Source: Nymphaea colorata (lineage: Eukaryota > Streptophyta > Magnoliopsida > Nymphaeales > Nymphaeaceae). From it: 64,000 nt of DNA. Positions 13,601 to 23,806 of the stretch are shown one piece after another (position 1 is the first letter of the stretch; every line of letters starts with the position of its first letter). Where the stretch lies: contig NC_045151.1 in assembly GCF_008831285.2 (NCBI RefSeq), positions 5,283,682 to 5,347,681 on the forward strand, in the 5' to 3' direction. Both the position numbers and the translations under genes were made by a program. The notes below the pieces were generated by a model that saw only the letters and a list, made by a program, of their open reading frames with translations, did not search any database and was not told where the DNA came from.

Positions 13601-14150
13601 CAACTCAGTTATTTCTATCAACATGAGATGAGCATAAACATCTAGAGCATATGGTATGCATTCCTCTTGATCTCTTAAAAGGTTTGTCACCTCAATTCAT
13701 ATTTTAGTAGAATTGTGCTCATATTTAACAACCCATGAATTCAACCAAAAAAAAGAGTGAATTACGCATGAATCAAACATGACTTTGGCATAGTAACTCT
13801 TACTATGATTATTATTGCTTACAAGAAGCGTACCTTCTACCAAGTCATTAACTATTCATTCCTCTACTATGGTAGCATAAATCCTTCCTTTCACTCCTAT
13901 GAAGATTTAGGTTGCAAAGTACTTGCAAAATTTTCTCTTTTTATCATCTTACCTTTTGCAACACTTCTTGTTATAATGGCACAATTTGTTGTTATACATG
14001 AACATGATAATGATGGCAAGTAGAACAATCGGCAATCAGTTTTTGAAGGAGCTTGAATCTTTTTCTCCCTCAAAGATTTCATTGTTTGACCCTTGTTGAA
14101 ACTACTAACTTTCATTGTTCTTCTAGAATTCGTTTTGGATATCATTTAAT
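10650..14150 (-). pseudogene. Ty3/gypsy gag-pol remnant with chromodomain
   Basis: Domains in family order on the - strand. A cysteine/histidine-rich possible gag tail lies at about 14145-13900. Protease C-terminal part at 13690-13457 has ELDVILGIDWL followed by IDCRQQRV. Reverse transcriptase includes NYRKFNQVIVKNKYLLPR near 13130-13075 and KTRHEYYEF near 13000-12975. RNase H lies around 12470-12200, with AQGRSSTCIDVS, MNHEKNYLNHNLELG and FFNHKSLKYTFLE. The integrase tail at about 10985-10840 reads RFIRPFKILKKVEEMTYKIA and then HDVFHV. The chromodomain-like end near 10730-10650 has LLVKV and CTWESE. Stops and frameshifts interrupt every domain. Chromodomain presence places it among chromoviruses. 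Confidence 0.75.
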
Positions 14151-15445
14151 TATCTTTTAATTTGATATTTATTTCAATAATTTTATTAAAATTAGTAGGT
14201 TGTCATTTACATGCAAAATTTTCAACTTGTACATAGGCATTGGTAAGAAAAACTTGCATATGCCTTCATTAAATCATGTGGGATGCTTATGCAAGACAAG
14301 ACTTGACTTGTCGGTATGGGGTCTAACCATTCTTGGCACCTATACATGGGGTAATCAAAGGAAGGACTAGACTATATAGACCTTATGCCTAAGTGTTGAA
14401 TGAAATCCAGTTCCTAAATGCATTGAGAGCAAACATCCACTTGTTTTGATGAAACTTGTTTAAAGATGCAATTGGATCATTAGAAGTTTAAGATTTTAAA
14501 AGAAAATCTGCAAGAAACAGAGACATTGTTCAATTTTACATTCATCATTAATCCATGCAAACATGAACCTAACCCACATGATGCACCTAAATCATTCATG
14601 ATCAAGACCTTTCTAATGTCATGTGTTTGGGTGTGATCCCAAAAGTTTAGCTAAATTCAGATTCAGTTTCAATTCAATCAGATATCCATCATTGTGATCC
14701 AAGTGTAGTTCATGATCCAATAACCTCATTTAAGTTCATATCAGTGATCCAAATAACAATTAACGGTCTATTGATCTAGTTCAATTTCAAATTTGGATCC
14801 AGTTCAAAAAGTTCCAATATCATAAATCCAAAATCAAAGTCCCATGGTCATTTAGGATTTACGAGAAACCAATTATTTCAAGTTGATTGTGGTCCAAACC
14901 TGAGATACAATATTATAACTCCAAGAATTATCTAGGGTCTATAAGATATAATATCTAAATTGATCATGGTCCAGATCAAATACAATTTATGATCCAAACC
15001 TGACATCATTAACGATCCAACAAATTGAAAATCCAAATTTAGAGTTCATGGTGTCCAACTTCCAATATCATCTTTTAACGTCCAATATTCAATCACCATA
15101 AGATCATATCATGACTTTGATGTGTTGAGGGACTAACATCACCTAGGGTTAGGGTTAAACAATGTTTTGGGTTTTATATAGAAGGCTTTCACACTCAGCC
15201 TTAACAGATATTGAAGTAAGGTTCATGGGATCAGCCAGGAATCCTAATTCTAGGATTTGGGGACTGAGTTGGAGGTTCTAAGGGTGATCCAGTTTTACCT
15301 TAGAAGACACAAATGGAGTTTGACTTAGGCTAAGACTTGATCTTGTATGTACCTAGGGTTATTAGTTTTGAAAAGACTTGGTTTTGAAAAACATTTTGGA
15401 AAATATGATTTATGAAGTGTGCTTACCTAGAAATTAGATAAAATG

Positions 15446-15503
15446 AGGATGTTCATTTGCCCAAACTACCGTAATTAGGATGTTCATTTGCCCAAACTAC
15501 CGT
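15446..15503. repeat. Perfect 27-bp direct repeat, offset 31
   Basis: A 27-base segment beginning AGGATGTTCATTTGCC occurs at 15446-15472 and again at 15477-15503 without mismatch. It looks like a recent local slippage or duplication inside much older sequence. Confidence 0.9.
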
Positions 15504-16614
15504 CAAAGACACAGTACTAATACTATTTTATTCAATTCCTAGCTAAGCTATATTGTGTACAATATTCATTTTCACCACAGAGATAAAGCCCGTGCATATG
15601 CTTACACATATGCATGCTTGAACCTAAATAATTAAATTAAGGAAACTATATACATGAATCGAAATCAAAAAAACAAGAATATAAAACTTAAAGGACTGAA
15701 ATGGAAAAAGGAAACATACCTACCTTCCATACACTATCTTAAAGACATGTAATTAAATTCTAAGTGAGAAAACTGGAAATAAACTAGCTTAAGACATTAT
15801 TATAAAACAAACTATCATAAGAGCAAGAATACAAAGCAGAAATAAACTACCTTATAGCATAAAAAAAAGTATTCTAAGCATGCTATGAAAACAGAAAATT
15901 ACCTAAGATATGCTACTAAAATAGCAAAAACTTCCTTATGCATGCTGCTAAGAAAGTGAAAAATTCCTAAGACATGCTACTAAGAAAACAGAAATTTATT
16001 AATGGCATGGTACTAAGGAAATAGAAAATTAAAGAATAAAAGGAAAAATTAAGCAAACTCATGCAGACTTGTGCCCCTCCTATGCTAGGACTAGGCTCAT
16101 AGAGGTTTGAGCTTAAGTAATTTTGAGTTATCACTACCATAACAATATTAAAATTTGAGCTTTCAAATCCTTGCGCTTTATTAAACCATATTATAAACAC
16201 AAAACCTATTCAATGTCATCTATCCAACTTGCATTGCAACAATATTTTTGGCATTTCTTGAATGAATCTCAATAAACATTGATATTGCCAGTTGCAGACT
16301 GATCTGCTCACAATACAATAGAGTTTTGGAGAGTCTACCAACCTCTACTAAAACATAGATGAGAGAAACTAAAGGGAATATATTGTGCACAAACCTTATA
16401 TTATATAGCTCATAAAACACATAAAATTGTCAACAAAGATGTGTGTCTATATACAATATATCTAGATGACGGACTTGGATCAATATCAAAATTTGGAATA
16501 AGATCAAGATGTGAAGTAAGTTTTACATAATGGATCTTGATGCAATAGAAATTTGGATCTAGATCAGAGGTTTGGAGTCAGATGAACATAAATAATGGAT
16601 CTTAGTGATAAAGA

Positions 16615-17053
16615 GATCTGAATTGAAGCTCTAGAGATCTAAAAATGATAAATTTAGGTACATGACCTAAGTTTATGCAGGAGAATATCAGTACAATGAA
16701 ATGGCTGTTTTCCCGCTGCTATGGGTCTAGATACATACAAATGTAGATTATGAATTTGAATATAAAAGGGATTTGAGTTGAAGCTCTAGAGATCTAAAAA
16801 TAACGAACTTAGGCATATGTAAAACATGACATAAGTTGATGTGGAAGAATATTATTTATAATGAAATGGTCATTTTCCCCTTGATATGGGTTTAGATCCA
16901 TATAACCATAGGTCATAGATGTGAATGATAAAAAGATTTGAGTTGAAGTTCCAGCAACATGAAAATGATGAACTCAGGTATATGTAACACAAGGCCTTAG
17001 TTTATGCAGAAGAATAATATTTAAAACAAAATAACTATTTTGCCCCTAGTATA
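16615..17053. repeat. Three-copy diverged tandem array, about 155-165 bp unit
   Basis: Units start at 16615, 16770 and 16935, each with GATYTGARTTGAAG. They then share, in order, a GATCTAAAAAT-like word, AACTYAGG, TAAGTTKATG, AGAATA, AAATGGTCATTTTSCCC-like sequence and ATGGGTYTAGAT. The third unit is truncated near 17053. Confidence 0.75.
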
Positions 17054-17397
17054 AGTTTGTAGTTCTAGGTGAGTTTAGTCGAGTTGACTAGACCAACCAA
17101 GGGGCCACCCCTTAGACTGGCTCTAGTTAAAATTTTACTAAAAAAGTCCCTCAAATTGTTTTGAAGATCAATTTTTCTAAAAAGAAGTGGCTCAATAACT
17201 CAAACTGGGGGATTGGAAAGATCAGGTGTTTATGAGAATTTTCATTGATGGAGCTGAGCATGCCCAAACTAGTCATTTACAAATAAGAATATATTGAAAG
17301 AACAAAAAATTATGATATGATTAAGATGAAATGAGCTCGACAACAAACATAGAATTTAGTGAACTAGGTGTGAGTTGAAAAAACATATTAATTTGAA

Positions 17398-17925
17398 TTG
17401 AACTTAATCTATAGCACTTGAACTCAAACTGAACTAATGGTAGGTTAGTGTGGAGACGACCAACTTGATCCTAGCTCAATGTGAGTGAACACTACTTGGT
17501 TGAGCTCGAATGAAGCCCAATCATGGAAACAGTGCCATGAGAGAGGAAAGAAGTTAGCTCTAGAATCCTGTAAACTGAAATTGAACTCCAACCTTGATAA
17601 ATAAACTTGAACCAAACTAAGGGGAAGTAAGTCTAGGTTCAATAAATATATTCTTAGCTCAATCTGATCTCACTCTAATCAATTGAGCTTAAATCTAGCT
17701 CAAACCTAGAACATAGAGTGAGGAGAGAGAAAGAAGAAAACTCTATACACTTAGGAACTGAAATTGAACCAATCTATGAGTAATGAACTCAATTTGAACT
17801 AAGGGAAGGTAGATCTAACTATGATTAGCATGACTCTAGCTTGGTTAGAGCTGACTCGATTTGGTTGAGCTCAGATCCTACTAAATAGGAGAAAGAGTGA
17901 ACTAATGAAAATATGCAAGTTAGTA
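17398..17925. repeat. Diverged tandem array, about 183 bp unit
   Basis: Units 17573-17755 and 17756-17925 both begin AACTGAAATTGAAC. Both then have AACTAAGGGRAGGTA/AAGTA, a GGTTSAGCT-type word and a GAGAGARAGAAG block before the next unit. A partial, more diverged unit precedes them from about 17398. Open frames here are by-products of the repeat. Confidence 0.6.
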
Positions 17926-18935
17926 TGATCTATTTTAAATCCTACCAATGTCAAAAATGTTGAATATGTTTCTTTGTTTCACCTAATTTGCTTAGAGAAG
18001 CATGTAATTGGATGATGGAGAAGTCTCAGATCTATTTATACACAATAGATGGGTTGGCCTAGCCTTTAGGAATCATTGGAGATAGGCAACTGCTAGTCCA
18101 ACAGTGGCTAATTTTGAGCATATAAAAATGGAAATATAAAATACACAAATCAATAAAGGACATAAAATACAATGACTAAACCTATATGCATTATATACCC
18201 ACTAAGTACAGGAATACAATAATAATATGCATATACATATATTAAAGAGTGTGCCTTGTGTATAGTATATAAATTCTAACAATACTTTTGATTTACGGTG
18301 GTGGGTCTGTTGAAAGTATTGTCTTATAAATGTTTGTGGTTGTACTAAATAAATTTTTGATATATTCATTGAGCAATAAAAAATTCTTATGGCTAGTTAA
18401 AGAACTCTAAATTGATGATTATATGATGCTCCACTCCAAATTCTCAGTGAGTAAAGGAACATAGGTTGAACTTGAGTAACATGGGGAAATATCAGTTGGT
18501 TATGAGATCTTCACATTTTGAAGCTAAAGAACATCGAGTAAGGTATGTTGATGAAACCACTCTGTTCTATTCGAATGTTTTGATGAATAAACTATGGCCA
18601 AAGAGCAATTGCAGGCATAATTGACCAAAATGCAGCAGAGGAAAGTATATATAGAAAACAAAAAACGTGAAGAAAATTTTTGAAGCAAGAAGAATCTCAT
18701 TACTAATTGAACAAATGAATTAACTTTTTAACATTCACATATATATATATATCGTACAAAAAGGTATCTAAGGCTAATAGAATATCTTTATGATAGAATA
18801 AATAATAGCAAAGGGAAAGGTTGAGTGCACCTGAATCATTTAATGTAGTAAGGTGCTTCTAGAATTTTGAAACTCCCTAGAAGAATTAAGCTGCACATAT
18901 AGATAAGACCAGTCAGTGTATTATATCACCATGAG

Positions 18936-19738
18936 AATGATGCACAAAAGGCCTCATAAAACCCTTTTTTATCAATTTTGGCTAAGAGTTACCCAAACAA
19001 AAGTCTCATAGGCCCACTATTCTAATGCATTTATTTGTGAGTTTAAAATAGCCAAGAGTCACTATTAAAATTAAAAGGACATCTAATTCTTAAAGGTATA
19101 AAACACCACTAAGCACCTATTTAATTCTCTCTCTAATATGTTTAAATAGTTAACACAATGCAAATTTAATATATATTTTATATAAGCATGATGGGCATGA
19201 AGATGTGCAAGTGTGCTATTATTATCAATTAATAATGTTATTATTTTTCCATAAGTTTTCCCACTAGTCCCACTCTCTTGTACATCAAGAGTAATTTGTA
19301 AATAATTAATTGGAGAAATAAATTAGCAATTTATGATAATTCCCAATCTTCAAGAAAGTGGAGGATCTTAAATTCAATAACTCTCGCACTCTAGGAGTTG
19401 CACCCAGAATTTTAGGGAAGTTCATTCTTTCATACGTAAATGTCATAGGATTCAAATATAGAATTTTACTAAAAGTGAAGAACAGTAACAGAGGCACATG
19501 TAGGCTGGTGGCTGCAATTGCCCTCACCGGCCCAAAAAAATTGTTTTACTTCTATATTGATACCTCCCCAACTTTTTATTTGTTTCCGTATGAGTGCCCT
19601 TTAAAGATCAAACGTTGAACCGAAATTAGTACCCCTTAGCTAGAATTTCTCTCTCCCCCACTAACGTAGGGCGTGCAAAAATTTAAAAGATTATACTTTT
19701 TTCACTATACTTTTTCAAACTCCCCTTTTTTTTTTCAA
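18936..19738 (-). repeat. 5' LTR of the minus-strand gypsy element
   Basis: Counterpart of 9845-10568, with the same ordered landmarks. Just inside it (plus coordinates below 18936), CACCATG and its context weakly resemble the complement of an initiator-tRNA-Met primer site; too decayed to call firmly. Contains an extra segment, 19479-19667, absent from the other LTR. Confidence 0.7.
19479..19667. mobile_element. Small insertion within the gypsy 5' LTR, hAT-like
   Basis: Comparison of the two LTRs places an extra segment of about 189 bp here. It starts near CAGAGGCACATGTAGG and carries GGCTGGTGGCTG and CTCACCGGCCC words often seen at ends of non-autonomous hAT elements. CAGTAA before and CACTAA after could be remnants of a target duplication (5 of 6 bases). 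The insertion itself is well supported; the hAT label is weaker. Confidence 0.45.
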
Positions 19739-19971
19739 CTCAAAGCTCCATATGATATTCTGGATTCTTCTCCACATCTATAATTCAGAACACAATATGG
19801 ACTTCCAAATCACAATAAACTTTAAAACTAAAAATTCTTATTTATCGACAAACTTCAAGGCGATTACACTTAGTTATCTACTTCAAGCAATCTTTATATC
19901 GCTTGAGTGCTAAGATGTTCAGAAGTTCAACTGAAAGATTTTGATACGGGGGGTCATATACATAGAACAAG

Positions 19972-20160
19972 CAGGGCTGGAGTCAAGGGGGCTGGTAGAG
20001 ACCATGGCCCTCCTTTCATTATGAAAAATGGAATTTTATATGGTAATATTTACAAAAGATTTTATTTGGCTCCTGAAAAATTTTTGAAAATTAAAGTAAG
20101 CTCATGTGAAAATTTTTCCTCCCCCCACCCCCCGGTGGAAGATCCTACCTCCACCATTAA
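19972..20160. mobile_element. Candidate non-autonomous hAT-like element
   Basis: Begins CAGGGCTGGAGTCAAGGG, continues through GGGGCTGG and GGCCCTC words and AAATTTT-rich sequence, and ends with GATCCTACCTCCACCATT, whose reverse complement loosely mirrors the start. This layout resembles small hAT derivatives common in plant genomes. No clear 8-bp target duplication was found, so the call is tentative. Confidence 0.35.
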
Positions 20161-20217
20161 GAACAAATACTTTTGCTTAATGGTAAGATTGTAAACAAAA
20201 TTGTTTTATTATATTAA

Positions 20218-20349
20218 GGCTCATTTGGCCAGTGAAACAGTTTAACTGTTCCATAAATATACCTAAAAAATTGAGATAGATTACCTTTCTTAATTTTTAG
20301 AGGAATATTGGTTTAACAGTTACAAGATGTTCTGATTGCCAAAATAGCC
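20218..20349. mobile_element. MITE with self-complementary arms, 132 bp
   Basis: The left end GGCTCATTTGGCCA and the reverse complement of the right end, GGCTATTTTGGCAA, match at 11 of 14 positions. The inner arms also pair (CTAAAAAATTGAGA against TTTCTTAATTTTTAG; TTCCATAAATATACC against GGAATATTGG), so the whole unit folds as a stem-loop. Size and ends fit a Tourist- or hAT-type miniature element. The flanking target duplication is not clear. Confidence 0.55.
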
Positions 20350-23290
20350 CCCATGCATACTTCAATTGCAAGCTCTAAACTTTTACCTTTATTGCAGATC
20401 AATTGAGTATAAACTTCACTTTAATGGGTAGACCATGAGCCTTGATTAATACTCCTAATTTTAATGATGAAAGACAAATTAGAATGACGAATTGAGTCTA
20501 CAATGCTAAAGTTTGTAGCAACTAAGTTTCGAAGGCTCTACCAGTACTATGGCCATACTGAGAGTGGAAAGCATATATGGATGCTTATTTTGTTGCATCT
20601 AGGAAGTTTTACACCAAGTTTTTAAAGTGTATAGGCACCATCAAAACTAGGTTTGAACAAAACCTGATTAAATTGGTTTAAGAAAAAGGCCAATTTTGAT
20701 AAAACCTAGTTTTGTAAAAGGGAACAAAAATCCTGACCATGCCTCTTCATTTAAAATACTCATAAAAAACTAAGTTTTGGGTTCATCATCCAAAACAATT
20801 AACTAAGTTTTTAAAACACATTAGAAAACTTATTTTTATGAAACAAATTTTAATTTTACAAAAATAGGTTAGACGAAGGTGTCATCCAATCCAATCGAGG
20901 GGAGTGGGTTATATTGCTGGCTGTTTCACCAAAACCACGGAAAGGCAGTCGCCAAATATCGATTGATGAGGACTGGCAATATTGTCTGCCAATATCCGGC
21001 AATGGTGGCCGTTGCCGGTCACATTATCGCCCTTGGTAAGATGGCGACTAATCCTGTCCCTATTGGTGAATCCAGTCTGGCGTCGGTTTTCTGAACCCAT
21101 ATATTAAATGTTGCAGGAAGCTGGCAGCCCTATTAGTTACAGCTGTTTTCCTATTCTGCTCGGATATGGGAAATCGTTTCCGAGGGTGATTGATGTGGTC
21201 GCCACGCTTCAGAATCGCTTGTTACATATAAGGCTATCCTTGCACGTCAAAGATCCTCGAAAAGTGAGCGAGGATCGCAGGTACGATACTTAAGCTTCGA
21301 ATCGACGTGGCAGCCACCAATGTACGTATCACTCTCTTTAAAGATCTGTCTGACGCTGTCAAATGCACCAATATTGCTACCACCAGGAGAGGAGTTGTGG
21401 CGCATGGCCTCATTCTTGATCTGATTTGAGATTCTTAAATAGATTTAAGGTCACAACCTTCCGTGTCCACGTATGATCTTAACAACATTCTGTCAACTTA
21501 CCAGAATCAATGGGTCTCAAGTTCTTTAAATCAGATTCACGATTCGATTTTTATTTGTGCGTCTTGGCTTCTCTGCCTTCTCACCTGCCACATCTATGTG
21601 TAGCCAATTCAGACCCTTGGATTCAAAATCTGACGCTCTAATTAATTGCGCCTCACACGATTTAGGTTATCAGGTTACTAGCGAAAGTAATTAACACTGG
21701 ATTAATGGATTGCCTTCTTACTCGATCCTAGAGTAGGTAATGTGGTTAATTTCGAACCAGAATAATATATAGTTTCTATTGCACGTTCATGACATCTTTA
21801 TCTTCCATTTCTTATCTTAATTAGCTAAGCTGGGAGGCGTTTGTCATCTAATGAAGTTCTATAATTAATGAAGTCAAAGGCAATCTTTCTTTTCAACCTG
21901 AATCCGGAGGTGGTCGCGTAGATTTGTCTACTGCTTTTAATTAATTTTGACCATCTTCCTTTAGTTAAATTACGTTGTCTGACTGATTGAAATTGAATAT
22001 CGAAACTAAGAAACTTTTTCTTTTGTGCACGCGTAACTGAGATCAGCGTGATCCAGGTCCGACGGTGCACATCTTACTGGATTGCGGAAATCCAGTACCG
22101 TTTGTTGAATACGGTGGATTTCATGCCCCATTGCTTTGAGTTCCCCTTGGAAGAGCAAACTTGGCCTTATTTTAGAAATTGATGCAGAAACTTTAGCGAG
22201 ATATACCAAAGAAAACCGCAATCAACTGACGAGTTGTGGTTACCTAATTGGCAATTGAATTACAGCTAGATAAGAAGCTTAATTTTGCTTAGCTGCCTTC
22301 ACAGTCAAACTTGGTCACCCACCGATGCCCAAGAAGAAAAATCGAGCATTCATAAAATAAAAAATCCCTGTAATGCTACCGCCATAACAACAAAGCGATG
22401 CCTGTAAGCTGTGTCGCTAATGCACTTGCAGTCGGGTGCAGGGGTTAGCATCAGCGACCTACGGAGCTGCAGCGGCAGTAGAATCGAAGGCCGCGGCAAC
22501 GGTGGTGGAAGTTGGAGAGGACGAAATTGAAAGTGTGGTCGATCGGTCGCTTACGCGTCCTGCTTAGCACTTGTTTCTTCCTCTTCTTTTTTTTTTTCCT
22601 TTTTTAATGCAGCAACAGAAAACATCATATTGGCGTGGAAGCAGGCAAGATGGCAAAAAATAGCTAAAATAAATATTCAATACATTATTTCACTGAATGG
22701 TAGCATTTAAATCGTTGAGGGAGACAGAGGGAGAGTTAAAAATAAAAGAAGAAAATAATGCCTTTAAATGAATTCGGATAGAAAGTTTCGTTTCTAGAAG
22801 CACCATGCATGTACATACATCACATGCCATTAATTTTGAAAGGGTCCCCGGCCTCAGGTGCTTGGGGCCCATGGAATGTTGTCTTTCGATTGGCCCGCTC
22901 AGATATTGCTCATGGCTAACCAACAAAATACAGTCAATTGACTTATATACCCCATATAATTTGTCCTTCTTAAGTTTCGTGTGGAGTCCTTCAAACAATA
23001 ATGAGGCTGTCATTTAGCTAATTAAAAATTGAGCCTTTTTGCTCAACTGGTTACCAATTTGTCAAAGCTACCTAAAACCGTTTTATATATGAAAAATGAG
23101 TGAATGAATCACTTAGTCTAATCATGAACATTATTGAAGTAAATAGATGATGGAGAGAAAAAAGTGTTAGATCGAAAATGTCTGTTGCCTTTTTTAACTT
23201 TTTTTTTAACCCTCCATAATGGTAAATTAAACGGATTTGGTTAGATAGTCAAGTGATTCTAGAAAGTCAGTCATTTTATATAAATATAAT
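20350..23290. other. Low-copy spacer with no identified gene
   Basis: A 13-bp perfect inverted repeat (CAAAACTAGGTTT) lies at 20642-20654 and 20702-20714. From about 20880 to 22560 base composition is visibly more balanced than in the surrounding transposons. Short open frames occur on both strands (for example 20879-21094 and 22006-22221), but none shows a domain, signal peptide or splice-supported exon that I recognise. This is either unannotatable gene-flanking sequence or decayed coding sequence. Confidence 0.5.
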
Positions 23291-23295
23291 GTAGC

Positions 23296-23611
23296 GAGTG
23301 AATGATGATTTTGACTACCTAGAGTTACCCAACTCACTTAGGAGGGATGTTTAATTAATCTAATAGATGGTTGAAAGAGAAACAATAAAAAAGATGTATA
23401 AGTAATATTATCTAAAAATTAGATAAAAAAAAATATCCATCACTTTTTTTTTCTTGTTTTTCTCAAAAATCATCCATCATAATAGATTGAATAACCCCCA
23501 TAGCTCGGCAACTCTTGATAGTCAAAGTCACCACTCAATTTTTACACACACAGTACATATATATATATAGCCGAGCTATGGGGGTTATTTAATATATTAT
23601 GATGGATGATT
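23296..23611. mobile_element. Foldback/MITE cluster with a 42-bp near-perfect hairpin
   Basis: Arms 23468-23509 and 23570-23611 are inverted copies with 2 mismatches in 42 bases, separated by a 60-base loop that includes a TA run. A third, more diverged copy of the same arm lies at about 23296-23375 in the orientation of the right arm (shared TTTGACTAYC, AGAGTT, GGGGKT and ATAGATGG-like words). The unit therefore looks like one small inverted-repeat element family with a second, younger arm duplication. Confidence 0.65.
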
Positions 23612-23731
23612 ATATACATATAGTGTATGCGTGTGTGTCGCATTATTGCAGCAAACAAATAAAGTGCTACGCCGTATTATTGCTGCAAATTAAGAAAGTC
23701 CAAAAACTTTACTTAAAAGATTACGCAGCCC

Positions 23732-23806
23732 TTTAACTTCCTTTAGTTGCCGCCCCATACCTTCTGAGTGGCTCTATTTTAACTTCCTTTAGTTGCCGCC
23801 CCATAC
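23732..23806. repeat. Perfect 29-bp direct repeat, offset 46
   Basis: The 29-base segment starting TTTAACTTCCTTTAGTTG and ending CCCCATAC occurs at 23732-23760 and 23778-23806, with 17 bases between the copies. Confidence 0.9.

Larger units (their letters stand above)
14151..18935. other. Non-coding interior of the gypsy element with tandem arrays
   Basis: About 4.8 kb without a recognisable gene, between the gag-like remnant and the 5' LTR. It contains GATCCAA-rich degenerate sequence (about 14640-15110), a 31-bp tandem duplication (15446-15503), a three-copy array of about 155-165 bp units (16615-17053) and a roughly 183-bp array (17398-17925). No full gag N-terminus could be read. The stretch may be an expanded untranslated region of the retrotransposon or a nested non-coding insertion. 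Confidence 0.5.
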
